64,000 bases of DNA from Microthrixaceae bacterium (GCA_011523825.1 WTFX01000008.1:37085-101084), one strand, 5' to 3'; shown: positions 17,230-26,975, counted from the first letter of the stretch. Notes: generated by a model from the letters alone, not told the origin. Made by a program: numbers and translations.

Positions 17230-18069
17230 ATGGGGATCGACATCGAACCGACCGGCGCCGCGCTCGGAGCGTTCGTCTCCGGGCTTGAGTTGGGCAAGCT
17301 CGACGCCGACGTGTCCGGCACGCTGATTGAGACCCTCGGCGAGCACGGCGTCCTGTTCTTCCGCGATCAGGACCTGTCACCCGAAGCGCACATCGCGTTC
17401 GCCGAATCGCTCGGGGAGATTGACGTCAATGCGTATTTCTCACCCAACGAGACCTACCCCCAGATTGCCGAGGTGCGCACCCGCCCGGAGAACACCTACG
17501 TGATCGGCGAGGCGTGGCACACCGATCACTCCTACGAGGAGGCGCCAGCACTCGGCTCGATCCTCGTCGCCCGGCAGTTGCCGTCGCACGGCGGCGACAC
17601 CGCCTTCAGCTCGATGTACGCCGCCTATGACGCGCTTTCCGACGGCATGAAGGAGACGCTGCGCGGGCTGCGCGCCGTGCACTCGTCGTACGAGGCCTTC
17701 GGGATCGGATTGTCGAAGCTGCCCGAGGCGGAGCGTTCCGAGCGATTCCAAGACGGGTATCGGTTCGGCCCCGATGTCGTGCACCCGGTGGTGATCTCCC
17801 ATCCGGTGAGCGGCCGGCCGGTGCTGTATGTCAACCGTTCGTTCACGACTCGCTTCGACGGATGGACTGCCGCAGAGAGCCGACCCCTGCTTGACTTCTT
17901 GTTCGAGCACGGTTCGAGCGTGGAGTTCACGTACCGGTTCGCTTGGGAGCCTGGATCGGTCGCCATCTGGGACAACCGCTGCACATGGCACAAGGCCCTG
18001 AACGACTATCGCGGCGAGACCCGCCTGATGCACCGCATCACTGTGAAGGGCTGCCCGATCGCAGCCTGA
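17230..18069 (+). CDS. TauD/TfdA-family Fe(II)/2-oxoglutarate dioxygenase
   Basis: The 279-residue enzyme belongs to the taurine dioxygenase group. Iron ligands are His97 and Asp99 (WHTDHS) and His254 (WDNRCTWHKA), and an Arg near residue 265 binds 2-oxoglutarate. It couples decarboxylation of 2-oxoglutarate to hydroxylation of a substrate such as a sulfonate, a sulfate ester or an aryloxy acid. A sulfatase gene follows and an alkylsulfatase gene is further on, so sulfate-ester or sulfonate use is plausible. No ribosome site is seen before the ATG. Confidence 0.92.
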   Translation: MGIDIEPTGAALGAFVSGLELGKLDADVSGTLIETLGEHGVLFFRDQDLSPEAHIAFAESLGEIDVNAYFSPNETYPQIAEVRTRPENTYVIGEAWHTDHSYEEAPALGSILVARQLPSHGGDTAFSSMYAAYDALSDGMKETLRGLRAVHSSYEAFGIGLSKLPEAERSERFQDGYRFGPDVVHPVVISHPVSGRPVLYVNRSFTTRFDGWTAAESRPLLDFLFEHGSSVEFTYRFAWEPGSVAIWDNRCTWHKALNDYRGETRLMHRITVKGCPIAA

Positions 18070-18163
18070 GCCCTGCCCCATGTTCGACGTCTGTCGCTGC
18101 CGGCGTCGCTGCATGAGGTCGCATGACGCGTCGTTCTGGGAGCGTGCCTGCTAGACGGAGGCG

Positions 18164-20425
18164 ATGCGAGACCGCGATCGTCCCGGAACCACCGCCGCAG
18201 AGCTGAGCCCCGCGTGGGAGACGCGACCGTCGGCCCCGGCGGAGGCGCCGAATGTCGTCGTGATCGTGTTCGACGACACGGGCTTCGCTCACTTCGGGTG
18301 CTACGGCAGCGACATCGACACCCCCAACATCGATCGGCTTGCGGCGGGCGGCCTTCGCTACACCAACTTCCACACGACGGCGCTGTGCTCGCCGACACGG
18401 GCGTGCTTGCTCAGCGGTCGCAATCACCACTCGGTCGGTATGCGGTTCCTGTCGAACGTGGACACGGGCTTCTCGAACTGCCGCGGCGTGATCGCGCCGT
18501 CGGCGTCGACGTTCGCAGAGGTGTTGGGAAGCTACGGCTACGCGACGTTCGCCTTGGGCAAGTGGCATCTTGCGAACCTGGCCGACTGCGGGCCCGCCGG
18601 TCCATTCGATCACTGGCCGCTGGGGCGTGGCTTCGACCGTTTCTACGGGTTCCTTGGCGGCGCCACCGACCAGTTCTCGCCTGAGCTGGTCATCGACAAC
18701 CACCCTGTCGACCCACCGAGCGAGCCCGGCTACCACCTCTCAGAAGACCTCGTCGATCAGGCCATCTCGATGATCGCCGCCCAGCAGGCCACGGCACCGT
18801 CGCGGAGGTTCCTGACGTACCTCGCCTTCGGAGCGACGCACTCACCGCACCAGGCACCGCAGGCGTACCTGGACAAGTACCGGGGCCGGTACGACGAGGG
18901 CTGGGATGTCACGCGGGATCGCTGGTCCGCCCGCCAGCGGGAGCTGGGCGTGGTTCCGGACGGCGCCGAGCTGTCGCCGCGCAACCCGGGCGTGCAGCCG
19001 TGGGACGAGCTCGACGCCGACCAGCGGCGGCTGTACAGCCGCATGCAGGAGACGTTCGCTGCGTTCTTGGATCACACCGACGACCAGATCGGCCGGCTGG
19101 TGGACTACCTGAACCGAGCCGGCCTGCTGGACGACACGTTGATCGTGCTGCTGTCCGACAACGGCGCCTCGCAGGAAGGCGGCCGCCACGGACTGACCAA
19201 CGAGAACATCTTCTTCAACCGCCAGCGGCTCGACGTCGCCGCCATGGTGCCGTTTATCGATCAGATCGGCGGGCCGAACCTCTACAACAACTACCCGTGG
19301 GGCTGGGCGCAAGCCGGCAACACGCCGCTGCGGTTCTACAAGCAGAACACCTACGAAGGCGGCATCCGCGATCCGCTGATCGTGCACTGGCCGTCAGGCA
19401 TCGCCGATGCCGGGGGCATCCGCGACCAGTACCACCACGTGATCGACCTGATGCCCACCATCCTGGACGTGGTCGGCGTGGAGGCCCCGGCTGTCCACAA
19501 CGGCATCGCGCAACAGCCCGTCGAGGGAATCTCCATGCGGCCCACGTTCGACTCGGCGAACGCTGAGATGCCGTCGGCCCGCACCACGCAGTACTACGAG
19601 ATGCTGGGCCATCGGGCGATCTACCACGACGGGTGGAAGTCGGTGACCCTCCACCGCCAGGGAGTGCCGTTCTCTGAGGATGAGTGGGCGCTCTACGACA
19701 CCCGCAACGACTTCGCCGAGATTCATGACCTCTCCCAGACCCACCCGGACAAGCTGCGCGAGCTGATCGAGTTGTGGTGGGACCAAGCCAGCACCTACAA
19801 CGTGCTGCCGCTGGACGATCGAGGCGTGGAGCTGTTCGTGCTGCGCCGTCCTGGCCCAGATGCGAGTGCGACCCGGCTGCGCTACCCGGCGGGCATGCCG
19901 CATCTCGAGCGGTTCAAGTGCCCGGATGTGCGGAACCGCTCGTTCGAGATCACCGTGGAAGCCGACACCTCAGCGGGAACCGACGGAGTGCTGGTGGCGT
20001 ACGGGTCGCGGACCGGTGGGCTCGTGCTGTATGTCGACAGCGGGGTGCTGTGCTTCGAGTACAACAATCTGGGACGTCTCTTCGGCGTGCGTGCCAGCGA
20101 ACCGGTGCCGAGTGGGGAAGTCGTGCTCGGCGTTCGCTACGCGAAGAGCGCTGAGCACGCGGGAACGGCAACCCTGTGGCAGCGCGCCGACGGCGGGTCG
20201 ATCCAAGAGCTCGGGTCGGTCGACATGGAGACGATGCCGTTCCGGCAGTCGCTGTACGGCATGGACGTTGGGCGTGATCTCGGCCCCACCGTCACGGCCG
20301 CGTACGCCGGCCCCAATGACTTCCAGGGGGTGCTGCGGCACGTCGAGTTCCGGTTGGACAACGACCGCGACGACCTCCGTGCCGCAGCCGAGGTCGAAGC
20401 TCGCAACGCACTCGTCGACCAGTAG
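18164..20425 (+). CDS. type I (formylglycine) arylsulfatase, long form
   Basis: A 753-residue sulfatase with the alkaline phosphatase fold. The FGly-generating site is Cys75 in CSPTRACLLSGR, and the metal ligands include Asp37-Asp38 (VFDDTG) and the later DNGASQEGG. Residues about 560-750 form a beta-rich C-terminal extension beyond the usual arylsulfatase domain, shared with the sulfatase at 45690. No signal peptide is visible, so it probably works in the cytoplasm. It needs a formylglycine-generating enzyme, which is not in the window. A GGAGG site precedes the ATG. Confidence 0.94.
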   Translation: MRDRDRPGTTAAELSPAWETRPSAPAEAPNVVVIVFDDTGFAHFGCYGSDIDTPNIDRLAAGGLRYTNFHTTALCSPTRACLLSGRNHHSVGMRFLSNVDTGFSNCRGVIAPSASTFAEVLGSYGYATFALGKWHLANLADCGPAGPFDHWPLGRGFDRFYGFLGGATDQFSPELVIDNHPVDPPSEPGYHLSEDLVDQAISMIAAQQATAPSRRFLTYLAFGATHSPHQAPQAYLDKYRGRYDEGWDVTRDRWSARQRELGVVPDGAELSPRNPGVQPWDELDADQRRLYSRMQETFAAFLDHTDDQIGRLVDYLNRAGLLDDTLIVLLSDNGASQEGGRHGLTNENIFFNRQRLDVAAMVPFIDQIGGPNLYNNYPWGWAQAGNTPLRFYKQNTYEGGIRDPLIVHWPSGIADAGGIRDQYHHVIDLMPTILDVVGVEAPAVHNGIAQQPVEGISMRPTFDSANAEMPSARTTQYYEMLGHRAIYHDGWKSVTLHRQGVPFSEDEWALYDTRNDFAEIHDLSQTHPDKLRELIELWWDQASTYNVLPLDDRGVELFVLRRPGPDASATRLRYPAGMPHLERFKCPDVRNRSFEITVEADTSAGTDGVLVAYGSRTGGLVLYVDSGVLCFEYNNLGRLFGVRASEPVPSGEVVLGVRYAKSAEHAGTATLWQRADGGSIQELGSVDMETMPFRQSLYGMDVGRDLGPTVTAAYAGPNDFQGVLRHVEFRLDNDRDDLRAAAEVEARNALVDQ

Positions 20426-20431
20426 CCGCTC

Positions 20432-22333
20432 TCAGGGCTCGATGAGCGCTGCCGTGGTGAACACGGTCAGGCTGGCGAACAGCGACTGCAGGAGCGCCCG
20501 ATTTCCGACGATCTCGACCCCGTCGAGGGCGCTGGCGTCATTGAGCGCAGCGACGACAGTGGACCGATCGGTGCGCACTGAGGCCACAGCGCCGGGATCG
20601 ACGGTGTCGTGGCGATGGTGTATGGCCGAACGGCCGACGCCGAGCACATGATCCTCGTCGAGGTCGGTGAAGCGGAAATTGAACGTCACCGGCCCTGCTG
20701 TGAACGCGTCAGGATCGAAGCGAACACCGATTACGTCGAAGAGGTGCTCCACGCTCATGGCCTGCGACATGTCGCGGGTAGGGACGCGGCCCCAGTCAGG
20801 GGAGCCCTCCCGCAGTTCCTTCGCGCCCATCAGGTAGGCATTGCGCCAGGTGGCTGACTCTGACTGGTAGCCGAGTTGTTCCAGTGCTGCGGCCTGCAGG
20901 CTGCGAGCCTCGGCGTTCGCTGGGTCGGCGAACACCAGGTGGTTGACGACCTGGGCCACCCAGCGGTACTCACCCCGCTCGAAGCACTCGCGCGCTTTCG
21001 CCAGCACGGCGTCGGCGCCGCCCATGAACTCGACGTAGTTCGTGCCGGCCTCGACAGGCGGCAACGGGTCCAGATTGGCTGGGTTGCCGTCGTACCAACC
21101 GAGATAGCGGTTGTAGACGGAGCGGCAGTTGTGCGACACCGTGCCGTAGTAGCCCTGCACGTGGGACTGATCGAACTCGGCCGGCAGTCGTAGCCGGGCG
21201 GCGATCTCGGTCGGCCGCAGGCCTTGATTTGCCAAGCGCATCGTCTGGTCGTGCATCCAGCGGTACACGTCACGCTGCATCGACAGAAAGGCCCGCACGT
21301 CCGCGTTGCCGAAACGGGGCCAGTGATGGCTGGCGAACATCACGTCGGTGTCATCTGCCCACAAGTCCATCGCTTCGCCGATGTACTTGCTCCACGCGAG
21401 GGCATCACGGGTCTGTGCGCCTCGGATCGGGTACAGGTTGTGCAGCGTGTGCGTGCAGTTCTCTGCCATGCACAGCAGGTTCTTGTCGGGGAAGAAGAAG
21501 TTCATCTCCGCGGGCGCTTCGGCATCGGGCGTGTTCTGGAACACGATCCGGATGCCGCTCAGCACGCGCTCCTCGCCGGTCTTGTAGATGGTGTCGGTGG
21601 GTGCGATCAGGTCTGAGCGTGCCAAGCCCATCGTGGAGCCCAGACCGCAATCGACGTGACCGAGCGGGCCCGGCGGCAAGAGCGGTCCGAACTGGTAAGC
21701 GGCCCGCCGGCCCATGATCGGACCTGCGATGACGAATTCGCTCACGACTTCTTCGAGGAATCCCTCCGGCGCCACGATCTGCACATCGCCGTTCGCCACG
21801 GCCTCGGCATCTGTCACGCCGAGCACGCCGCCGAAGTGGTCGGCGTGGGAATGCGTGTAGATGATGGAGTTCACCGGGCGGGTGCCGAGCGTCCGGTTGG
21901 CGAGGTCCAGCGCTGCGGCCGCGGCGGGGGCGTTGGTCAGCGGATCGATGATCAGCCAGCCGTCGGTGCCGGCCAGGAAGGTGATGTTGGCGATGTCGTA
22001 GCCGCGTACCTGCCACACGCCGTCGGCTACCTCGAACAGCCCGTGATGGACGTTGAGCCGGGCCTGCCGCCACAGGCTCGGATGCACCGACGGGGGTGCA
22101 GTTTCCGACTCTGATACGAAGGCGTGGCGGGCGACATCGAACACCGCGTGGTCGCCCAGAGTGACTCGGCCGCCGTCTAGCTGGGCGACGAGGCCGCGGG
22201 TGGCCCGCTCGAAGTCACCGGGATCGTCGAATGAGACTGCGGCGGCGGAATTGGCCGCAACGGTGAAGCCCGTCGGAGCTCGGGGCCGCAGTGTCTCTAC
22301 TTCGTCGCGTCCGCCGTCCAGGTGGGTTGCCAT
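20432..22333 (-). CDS. SdsA1-like alkylsulfatase (metallo-beta-lactamase type, type III)
   Basis: The 633-residue protein matches type III sulfatases, which hydrolyse linear primary alkyl sulfates with two zinc ions. The metal motif THSHADHFGG gives His161, His163, Asp165 and His166, close to SdsA1 numbering. It is followed by the alkylsulfatase dimerisation region and a C-terminal SCP2-like domain (from about residue 510) that binds the alkyl chain. Unlike SdsA1 it shows no signal peptide. It converges on the arylsulfatase gene with a gap of only six bases. A P450 gene lies directly upstream on the same strand and could oxidise the released alcohol. Confidence 0.93.
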   Translation of the reverse strand: MATHLDGGRDEVETLRPRAPTGFTVAANSAAAVSFDDPGDFERATRGLVAQLDGGRVTLGDHAVFDVARHAFVSESETAPPSVHPSLWRQARLNVHHGLFEVADGVWQVRGYDIANITFLAGTDGWLIIDPLTNAPAAAAALDLANRTLGTRPVNSIIYTHSHADHFGGVLGVTDAEAVANGDVQIVAPEGFLEEVVSEFVIAGPIMGRRAAYQFGPLLPPGPLGHVDCGLGSTMGLARSDLIAPTDTIYKTGEERVLSGIRIVFQNTPDAEAPAEMNFFFPDKNLLCMAENCTHTLHNLYPIRGAQTRDALAWSKYIGEAMDLWADDTDVMFASHHWPRFGNADVRAFLSMQRDVYRWMHDQTMRLANQGLRPTEIAARLRLPAEFDQSHVQGYYGTVSHNCRSVYNRYLGWYDGNPANLDPLPPVEAGTNYVEFMGGADAVLAKARECFERGEYRWVAQVVNHLVFADPANAEARSLQAAALEQLGYQSESATWRNAYLMGAKELREGSPDWGRVPTRDMSQAMSVEHLFDVIGVRFDPDAFTAGPVTFNFRFTDLDEDHVLGVGRSAIHHRHDTVDPGAVASVRTDRSTVVAALNDASALDGVEIVGNRALLQSLFASLTVFTTAALIEP

Positions 22334-22350
22334 GCTGTCGCTGCGCAGGT

Positions 22351-23589
22351 TCAGCGGGTTGTCGTGAACTGGATCGGCAGGTAGCGGGGACCGCGGACCT
22401 GTCCGCCGGCCCAGGTGACCGAGTGGGGTTCGCTCACCTCGAAGTCAGGAATGCGCTCGAACCAAGTGCGCAGTGCAATGTCCATTTCCATACGGGCCAA
22501 GTTCGATCCGGCGCAGCGATGGATGCCGACGCCGAACGCCACATGGCGGTTATGCGGCCGGTCCAGGATCACCTCGTCGGGGCGCTCGAACATCTCCGGG
22601 TCGCGGTTTGCGCCCGGGAAGTTCATGAGCACCTTGCTGCCTTGGGGAATCGTGACGCCCTCGTAGTCGATGTCGGTCGCGGCTCGACGTCCCATGGTCA
22701 CTGGCGAGTAGAAGCGCAGCAGCTCCTCGATGGCCGACGGCCACAGCTCAGGCTCGGCCGCCATGCGCTCGCGGTCAGCGGGGTGGGTACCGAAATGCCA
22801 CAGCGCTGAGCCGATCGAGCTCCAGGTTGTGTCGATGCCCGCGATGAGCTGCAGGTTGAGCATGCCCACCACCATGACCGGGTCAATGAGATTGCCTTCG
22901 TCGTCGGTTCCCGACAGCAGTGCCGAGACGAAGCCGTCGTCGGGATTGGCCTGCCGCTCTTCGACGACCTCGTAGAAGAACTGCCTGATGACCTTGCGGT
23001 ACTTGATGCGAAGCTCGGGATTCGTCAGCCCGAGTTCCAGCAAGCAGCGGATCCAGTGCGTGAATTCCTCGACGCGGCTCTCGTCGATGCCCAGCAGGTG
23101 GGCGATGACCCGGGGCGGGATCTGCTGTGCGTACTGCCCGGCACCGTCCACCTTGCCGTCGTCGATGAACTCCTCGATCAGCCGGTTGGCGAGCTCGGTG
23201 GTGTACGCGCGGTGCGACTCCACCGCCTTGGGCGCGAAATGCGGCAGCAGCAGCCGGCGGGTCCAGCCGTGGACCGGCGGATCCTCAGAAATCGGAGCGG
23301 CGTTCGTGCCGTACTTCTCGAAGGTCGGATCGGCGAGCAGATCCTCGATGACCTCCGGCGGCGGCGAGGTCACCAGGGGATCGCTGCTGGACAACTCGGG
23401 GACCATCTTCGCAAGCGCCTGCACGTCCTCGTAGCGGGTGGGCAGGAACGAGCCACCCCATCGCTCGGTATGGGCGATCGGGCAGCGCTGCCGCAGCTCG
23501 TCCCACACCGGCGCCGGATCGCGCACATAGCCCGGGTCGAAGATGTCGTAGTCGGTGTCCCAGTCGTCGACGGGTGCTGTATCAGTCAT
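22351..23589 (-). CDS. cytochrome P450
   Basis: A soluble class I bacterial P450 of 412 residues. The heme ligand is Cys359 in FGVGIHRCAG; the I-helix reads LIAGIDTTWSS with the acid-alcohol pair and the K-helix ExxR is ELLRF. It closely resembles the P450 at 25764 (DYDIFDPGYVRDPAPVWDELR and FNDPAWVNDPFPIWDELR at the N termini), so the two are paralogues on either side of a regulator. No ferredoxin or reductase gene is nearby. It is probably co-transcribed with the alkylsulfatase gene 17 bases downstream. Confidence 0.93.
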   Translation of the reverse strand: MTDTAPVDDWDTDYDIFDPGYVRDPAPVWDELRQRCPIAHTERWGGSFLPTRYEDVQALAKMVPELSSSDPLVTSPPPEVIEDLLADPTFEKYGTNAAPISEDPPVHGWTRRLLLPHFAPKAVESHRAYTTELANRLIEEFIDDGKVDGAGQYAQQIPPRVIAHLLGIDESRVEEFTHWIRCLLELGLTNPELRIKYRKVIRQFFYEVVEERQANPDDGFVSALLSGTDDEGNLIDPVMVVGMLNLQLIAGIDTTWSSIGSALWHFGTHPADRERMAAEPELWPSAIEELLRFYSPVTMGRRAATDIDYEGVTIPQGSKVLMNFPGANRDPEMFERPDEVILDRPHNRHVAFGVGIHRCAGSNLARMEMDIALRTWFERIPDFEVSEPHSVTWAGGQVRGPRYLPIQFTTTR

Positions 23590-23643
23590 GGGGCAGTATC
23601 CCTTCTTGGTTGCCGGTTCAGTCTTCCAGGGTGCGTTCGGGAG

Positions 23644-24825
23644 TCATCGTGCCGGGTGCTCCTCGAAACTGAGCATCCGGGCGAGCAGCGTCGCCGCCTG
23701 CGGCTCGAGCTCGATCGGGTTCCGACCGAGCGCTGTGGCGAACAGGGGCTCGAACAGCGACCACGCCAACTGGGCGGCAGCGACGAGCAGGTAGCGGCAG
23801 CGTTCGGGAGCAGTCGGTCTGCCATGCCGGCTGCGATGGCGGTCGAGCAGGGCGCCAACGACGGGGAAGTGGTCGCCGTCCGCGGCCAGCTTGGCGTCGA
23901 GGGCGATGTGTGTGAGCGCACGGACGTAGCCCGGATGTGCCCGCGTCGAGAAGAAATCGGGGATCAAGCCGGGACCGGACTCGTTTGCGTAGTACTGGTC
24001 GCGAATCCGCCGGGACGCTTGGGCCAGCACTTCGTTTGCCGAGCCGAAATAGTGGTGGATGAGCCCGTAGTTCACGCCGGCACGTGTGGCGAGTTGGCGT
24101 CCCGATATGGATGACGGCGTCCGGCTGGCGAGCAAGTCGACGGCTGCCGCCACGAGGCGCTGTTCGGCCCGGGCTCGGCCCGTCGTCCGAGGTCGCGCCG
24201 ACGCCTGAGGTCCGCGGGCGTGCAGTCGTCTGGAGGCGAATCTGCCGCCGGCGAACGGTCCGCGCCCCGCGTGTAGATGCTCGATGGTCAGCACCAGCTC
24301 CCGGTCGACAAGATCTGCGTCGTCGTCGAGACCGGCGGAACGCACCAGCGGCGTACGGTGAATGCTGACACCGAGCTGCATGGCACATGACAAGGCGACC
24401 AGCGTGTCGAGTGCATCGGAAGTCAGCTCGGGGCGCAGCGTCGCCAGCCCGGTGCGGTAGCTGTGGATGATCGGATGCTCCGGTCGCAGCGCGAGTGTTG
24501 CTTGATCGAGTTGGATCTGGGTCAGCGCCCGCACAAACGAGTCGTGCCGCATCACGGTGCCCGGGGTGGGTACCAGCGCGCCGGGCGGGAAGGCATCGGC
24601 GACGAATGCGTCGCTGAGACGGTCGAGTACCTGCCGGCACAGTTCGCGCTTGGAACCGAAGTGCCGGTGGATCTGTGCGTAGTTGACCCCGGCTGCTGCT
24701 GCGATGCGCCGACCCGAGACAGCCGAGGGCGGTTCGACCGAGAGCAACTCAGTCGCGGCGTCGATCAGCGCGGCCGCGGGATGGGGCTGCGAGGGGAGAT
24801 CGTGGTCGGCGTCAAGTGCAGCCAC
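23644..24825 (-). CDS. two-headed regulator: two TetR units in one chain
   Basis: The 393-residue protein contains two complete TetR-type DNA-binding units. The first helix-turn-helix is at residues 38-57 (RIAAAAGVNYAQIHRHFGSK) and the second at about 242-261 (QLATRAGVNYGLIHHYFGSA). Each is followed by its own helical effector domain, with a basic linker at about 195-222. TetR proteins normally have one such unit and dimerise, so this chain may act as a built-in pseudo-dimer. The GTG at 24825 lies six bases behind a TACATT -10 box; longer starts would overlap the divergent dioxygenase gene. Probable targets are the two flanking P450 genes and the divergent TauD-type gene. Confidence 0.88.
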   Translation of the reverse strand: MAALDADHDLPSQPHPAAALIDAATELLSVEPPSAVSGRRIAAAAGVNYAQIHRHFGSKRELCRQVLDRLSDAFVADAFPPGALVPTPGTVMRHDSFVRALTQIQLDQATLALRPEHPIIHSYRTGLATLRPELTSDALDTLVALSCAMQLGVSIHRTPLVRSAGLDDDADLVDRELVLTIEHLHAGRGPFAGGRFASRRLHARGPQASARPRTTGRARAEQRLVAAAVDLLASRTPSSISGRQLATRAGVNYGLIHHYFGSANEVLAQASRRIRDQYYANESGPGLIPDFFSTRAHPGYVRALTHIALDAKLAADGDHFPVVGALLDRHRSRHGRPTAPERCRYLLVAAAQLAWSLFEPLFATALGRNPIELEPQAATLLARMLSFEEHPAR

Positions 24826-24849
24826 ACGGCTAATGTACGCCCAGGGCGT
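24826..24849. promoter_or_regulatory. divergent control region: leaderless -10 box and palindrome
   Basis: On the minus strand TACATT (24837-24832) is six bases before the GTG of the tandem TetR gene. Directly behind it, 24837-24849 is a perfect palindrome of two 6-base arms around one base (ACGCCC-A-GGGCGT). A protein bound there would block the regulator's own promoter and lie about 40 bases before the divergent dioxygenase start. Confidence 0.45.
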
Positions 24850-24889
24850 CGCTGCAGAGTGCCGCGAGTGGCCGCAAAGGGGTATTGAC

Positions 24890-25735
24890 GTGCGCATCAA
24901 CGCCGTGCAGACCAGGGAGTACGACCGAATCCGGGTTGAACCGCTGACTGGCACCATCGGTGCGGAAATCTCTGGAGTCGACCTGCGTGAGCTCGACGAC
25001 GAGCTGATCGCCGAGCTTCATGACGCCTGGATGGCCCACAAAGTGCTGTTCTTCCGGGATCAGGAACTGACTCAGGCCCAGCACGTGGCCTACGGCAAGG
25101 CATTCGGCGAACTCGAAGTCCACCCCTTCACGCGCAACGTGCCCGAGCACCCTGAGATCATCGTGCTCGAGTCCACTGCAGACAGCTTTCAGGCCGCCGA
25201 AACCTGGCACTCGGATGTGACTTTTCGCGAGTGCCCGCCTCTCGGATCAATACTGATGGGGCGGATTGTTCCCTCCTACGGCGGGGATACCTGCTGGGCG
25301 AACATGGAGCTGGCCTACGCGCAGTTGCCCGACGACGTCAAGAGCCAGATCGAGGGGCGCTACGCGATCCACTCCTTCGTCAAGGCATTCGGCCGCAACA
25401 TGAACGAGAGCGAGCAGGAAGAGGTTCGCCAGAAGTACCCCGACCAGAAGCATCCGGTCGTTCGCACACATCCCGTGACCGGGGCCAAGAGCCTGTTTGT
25501 GAACCGCACCTTCACGCTCACGATCGACGGCATGACGCCCGACGAGAGCCGTGCGCTGCGCCGACGCCTGTATGCACAAGCGGCCGAACCGGAGTTCCAG
25601 TGCCGCTTCCGCTGGCGTCCCGGCTCGATCGCCCAGTGGGACAACCGCTGCACCCAGCATTACGCAGTGCCCGATCACGGCGGCCTGCACCGGCGCATGG
25701 AGCGGGTCACCCTGCTGGGTGACCGACCCGTCTAG
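24890..25735 (+). CDS. TauD/TfdA-family Fe(II)/2-oxoglutarate dioxygenase
   Basis: A 281-residue enzyme of the taurine/alpha-ketoglutarate dioxygenase group with iron ligands His107, Asp109 (WHSDVT) and His257 (NRCTQHYA). The N-terminal PLTGTIGAEISGVDL is typical. It is only distantly similar to the TauD-type protein at 17230, so the substrates may differ. GTG 24890 is supported by AAAGGGG seven bases upstream. The next gene, a P450, follows after 28 bases and probably shares the transcript; both would be under the divergent tandem TetR protein. Confidence 0.92.
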   Translation: MRINAVQTREYDRIRVEPLTGTIGAEISGVDLRELDDELIAELHDAWMAHKVLFFRDQELTQAQHVAYGKAFGELEVHPFTRNVPEHPEIIVLESTADSFQAAETWHSDVTFRECPPLGSILMGRIVPSYGGDTCWANMELAYAQLPDDVKSQIEGRYAIHSFVKAFGRNMNESEQEEVRQKYPDQKHPVVRTHPVTGAKSLFVNRTFTLTIDGMTPDESRALRRRLYAQAAEPEFQCRFRWRPGSIAQWDNRCTQHYAVPDHGGLHRRMERVTLLGDRPV

Positions 25736-25763
25736 ATCCGGCTCTGCGAATCAGAGGGCAGCG

Positions 25764-26975
25764 ATGGCCTACACGGACGACGCGGCTTCAACCATTCCGC
25801 CAGTCGCGGACTTCGCCACCGACTGGGATTTCAACGATCCGGCGTGGGTGAACGATCCGTTCCCCATTTGGGACGAACTACGCGGTCGCTGTCCGATGGG
25901 TCGTTCGGAACGGTTTAACGAGGGCGTGTGGCTGCCGCTGAACTACGACGACATCGTCGACATCGCGAACGACCCTGAGACTTTCTCCAACGTTCACCAT
26001 GGCATCCGTCGCGGCGGAACCGTCGAGCGGGGATACTTCCCGCCGATCAACTCCGATCCCCCCGACCACCTGGAGATCCGCCGCAGCCTGCTGCCCTTCT
26101 TCGCGCCGAAGCGCATCGAGAGCTGGCGAAGCCACATCGCTGCCGACTGCGAAGCGCGGGCCGCAGCCATTGCCGAGCGAGGTCACGGCGACGCCGCGGT
26201 CGACTACAGCCAGCACATCCCGGTGGGCGCGATCGCCGCGATCCTGGGCATCGACCCGGCTGACGGCGATCAATTCCGGGCTTGGATCTTCGACATCCTG
26301 TCGGTCGGCCCGAATGACGGTGCGGTGCTCCAGCAGGCGATCTTCGAGGTGCGCGAGTACATGGCGAAGGCCATGGCTGCGCGGCGCGTCGAACCCAGCG
26401 ACGACCTCATCAGCCACCTCGTGACCACCTCGATGGGCGGCGAACCGCTGCCTGATCACCTCATCGAGCGAATGCTGGTGCTGCAGCTCATCGCCGGCAT
26501 CGACACCACGTGGAGTTCCATCGGCGCGGCGCTGTGGCATCTCGCCACCAATGACGAGGATCGCCGCCGTCTCGTCGCCGAGCCCGAGCTGCTGCCCACC
26601 GCCATGGAGGAATTCCTCCGGGCGTATGCGCCGGTGAACGTGGCGAGGCGGGTGGCCGCCGACACCGAGGTCAACGGCGTCCAGATGCAGGCAGGGGACC
26701 ACGTGATGATGACGTTCCCCATAGCGTGCCGTGACCCCGAGCGATTCGACCGGGCAGACGAGGTGGTCATCGATCGCACAGAGAATCGACACATCGCTTT
26801 CGGGGCCGGCATTCACCGCTGCATCGGCTCGAATCTGGCTCGCCTCGAGATGGAGATCGCGCTCGAGACCTGGCTGCGCCACATGCCCGAGTATTCGATC
26901 TCACCGGGGGCCGAAGTCACCTGGTCCACCGGGCAGATCCGCGGTCCACGGTCGATCCCCATCGTTGTCGGCTGA
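25764..26975 (+). CDS. cytochrome P450
   Basis: A 403-residue bacterial P450 with heme ligand Cys353 (FGAGIHRCIG), I-helix LIAGIDTTWSS and K-helix EEFLRAY. The ATG at 25764 has an AGAGGG site; upstream in-frame starts lie inside the dioxygenase gene. It is a paralogue of the P450 at 22351. The unknown substrate is likely hydroxylated in the same pathway as that of the preceding dioxygenase. Confidence 0.93.
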   Translation: MAYTDDAASTIPPVADFATDWDFNDPAWVNDPFPIWDELRGRCPMGRSERFNEGVWLPLNYDDIVDIANDPETFSNVHHGIRRGGTVERGYFPPINSDPPDHLEIRRSLLPFFAPKRIESWRSHIAADCEARAAAIAERGHGDAAVDYSQHIPVGAIAAILGIDPADGDQFRAWIFDILSVGPNDGAVLQQAIFEVREYMAKAMAARRVEPSDDLISHLVTTSMGGEPLPDHLIERMLVLQLIAGIDTTWSSIGAALWHLATNDEDRRRLVAEPELLPTAMEEFLRAYAPVNVARRVAADTEVNGVQMQAGDHVMMTFPIACRDPERFDRADEVVIDRTENRHIAFGAGIHRCIGSNLARLEMEIALETWLRHMPEYSISPGAEVTWSTGQIRGPRSIPIVVG

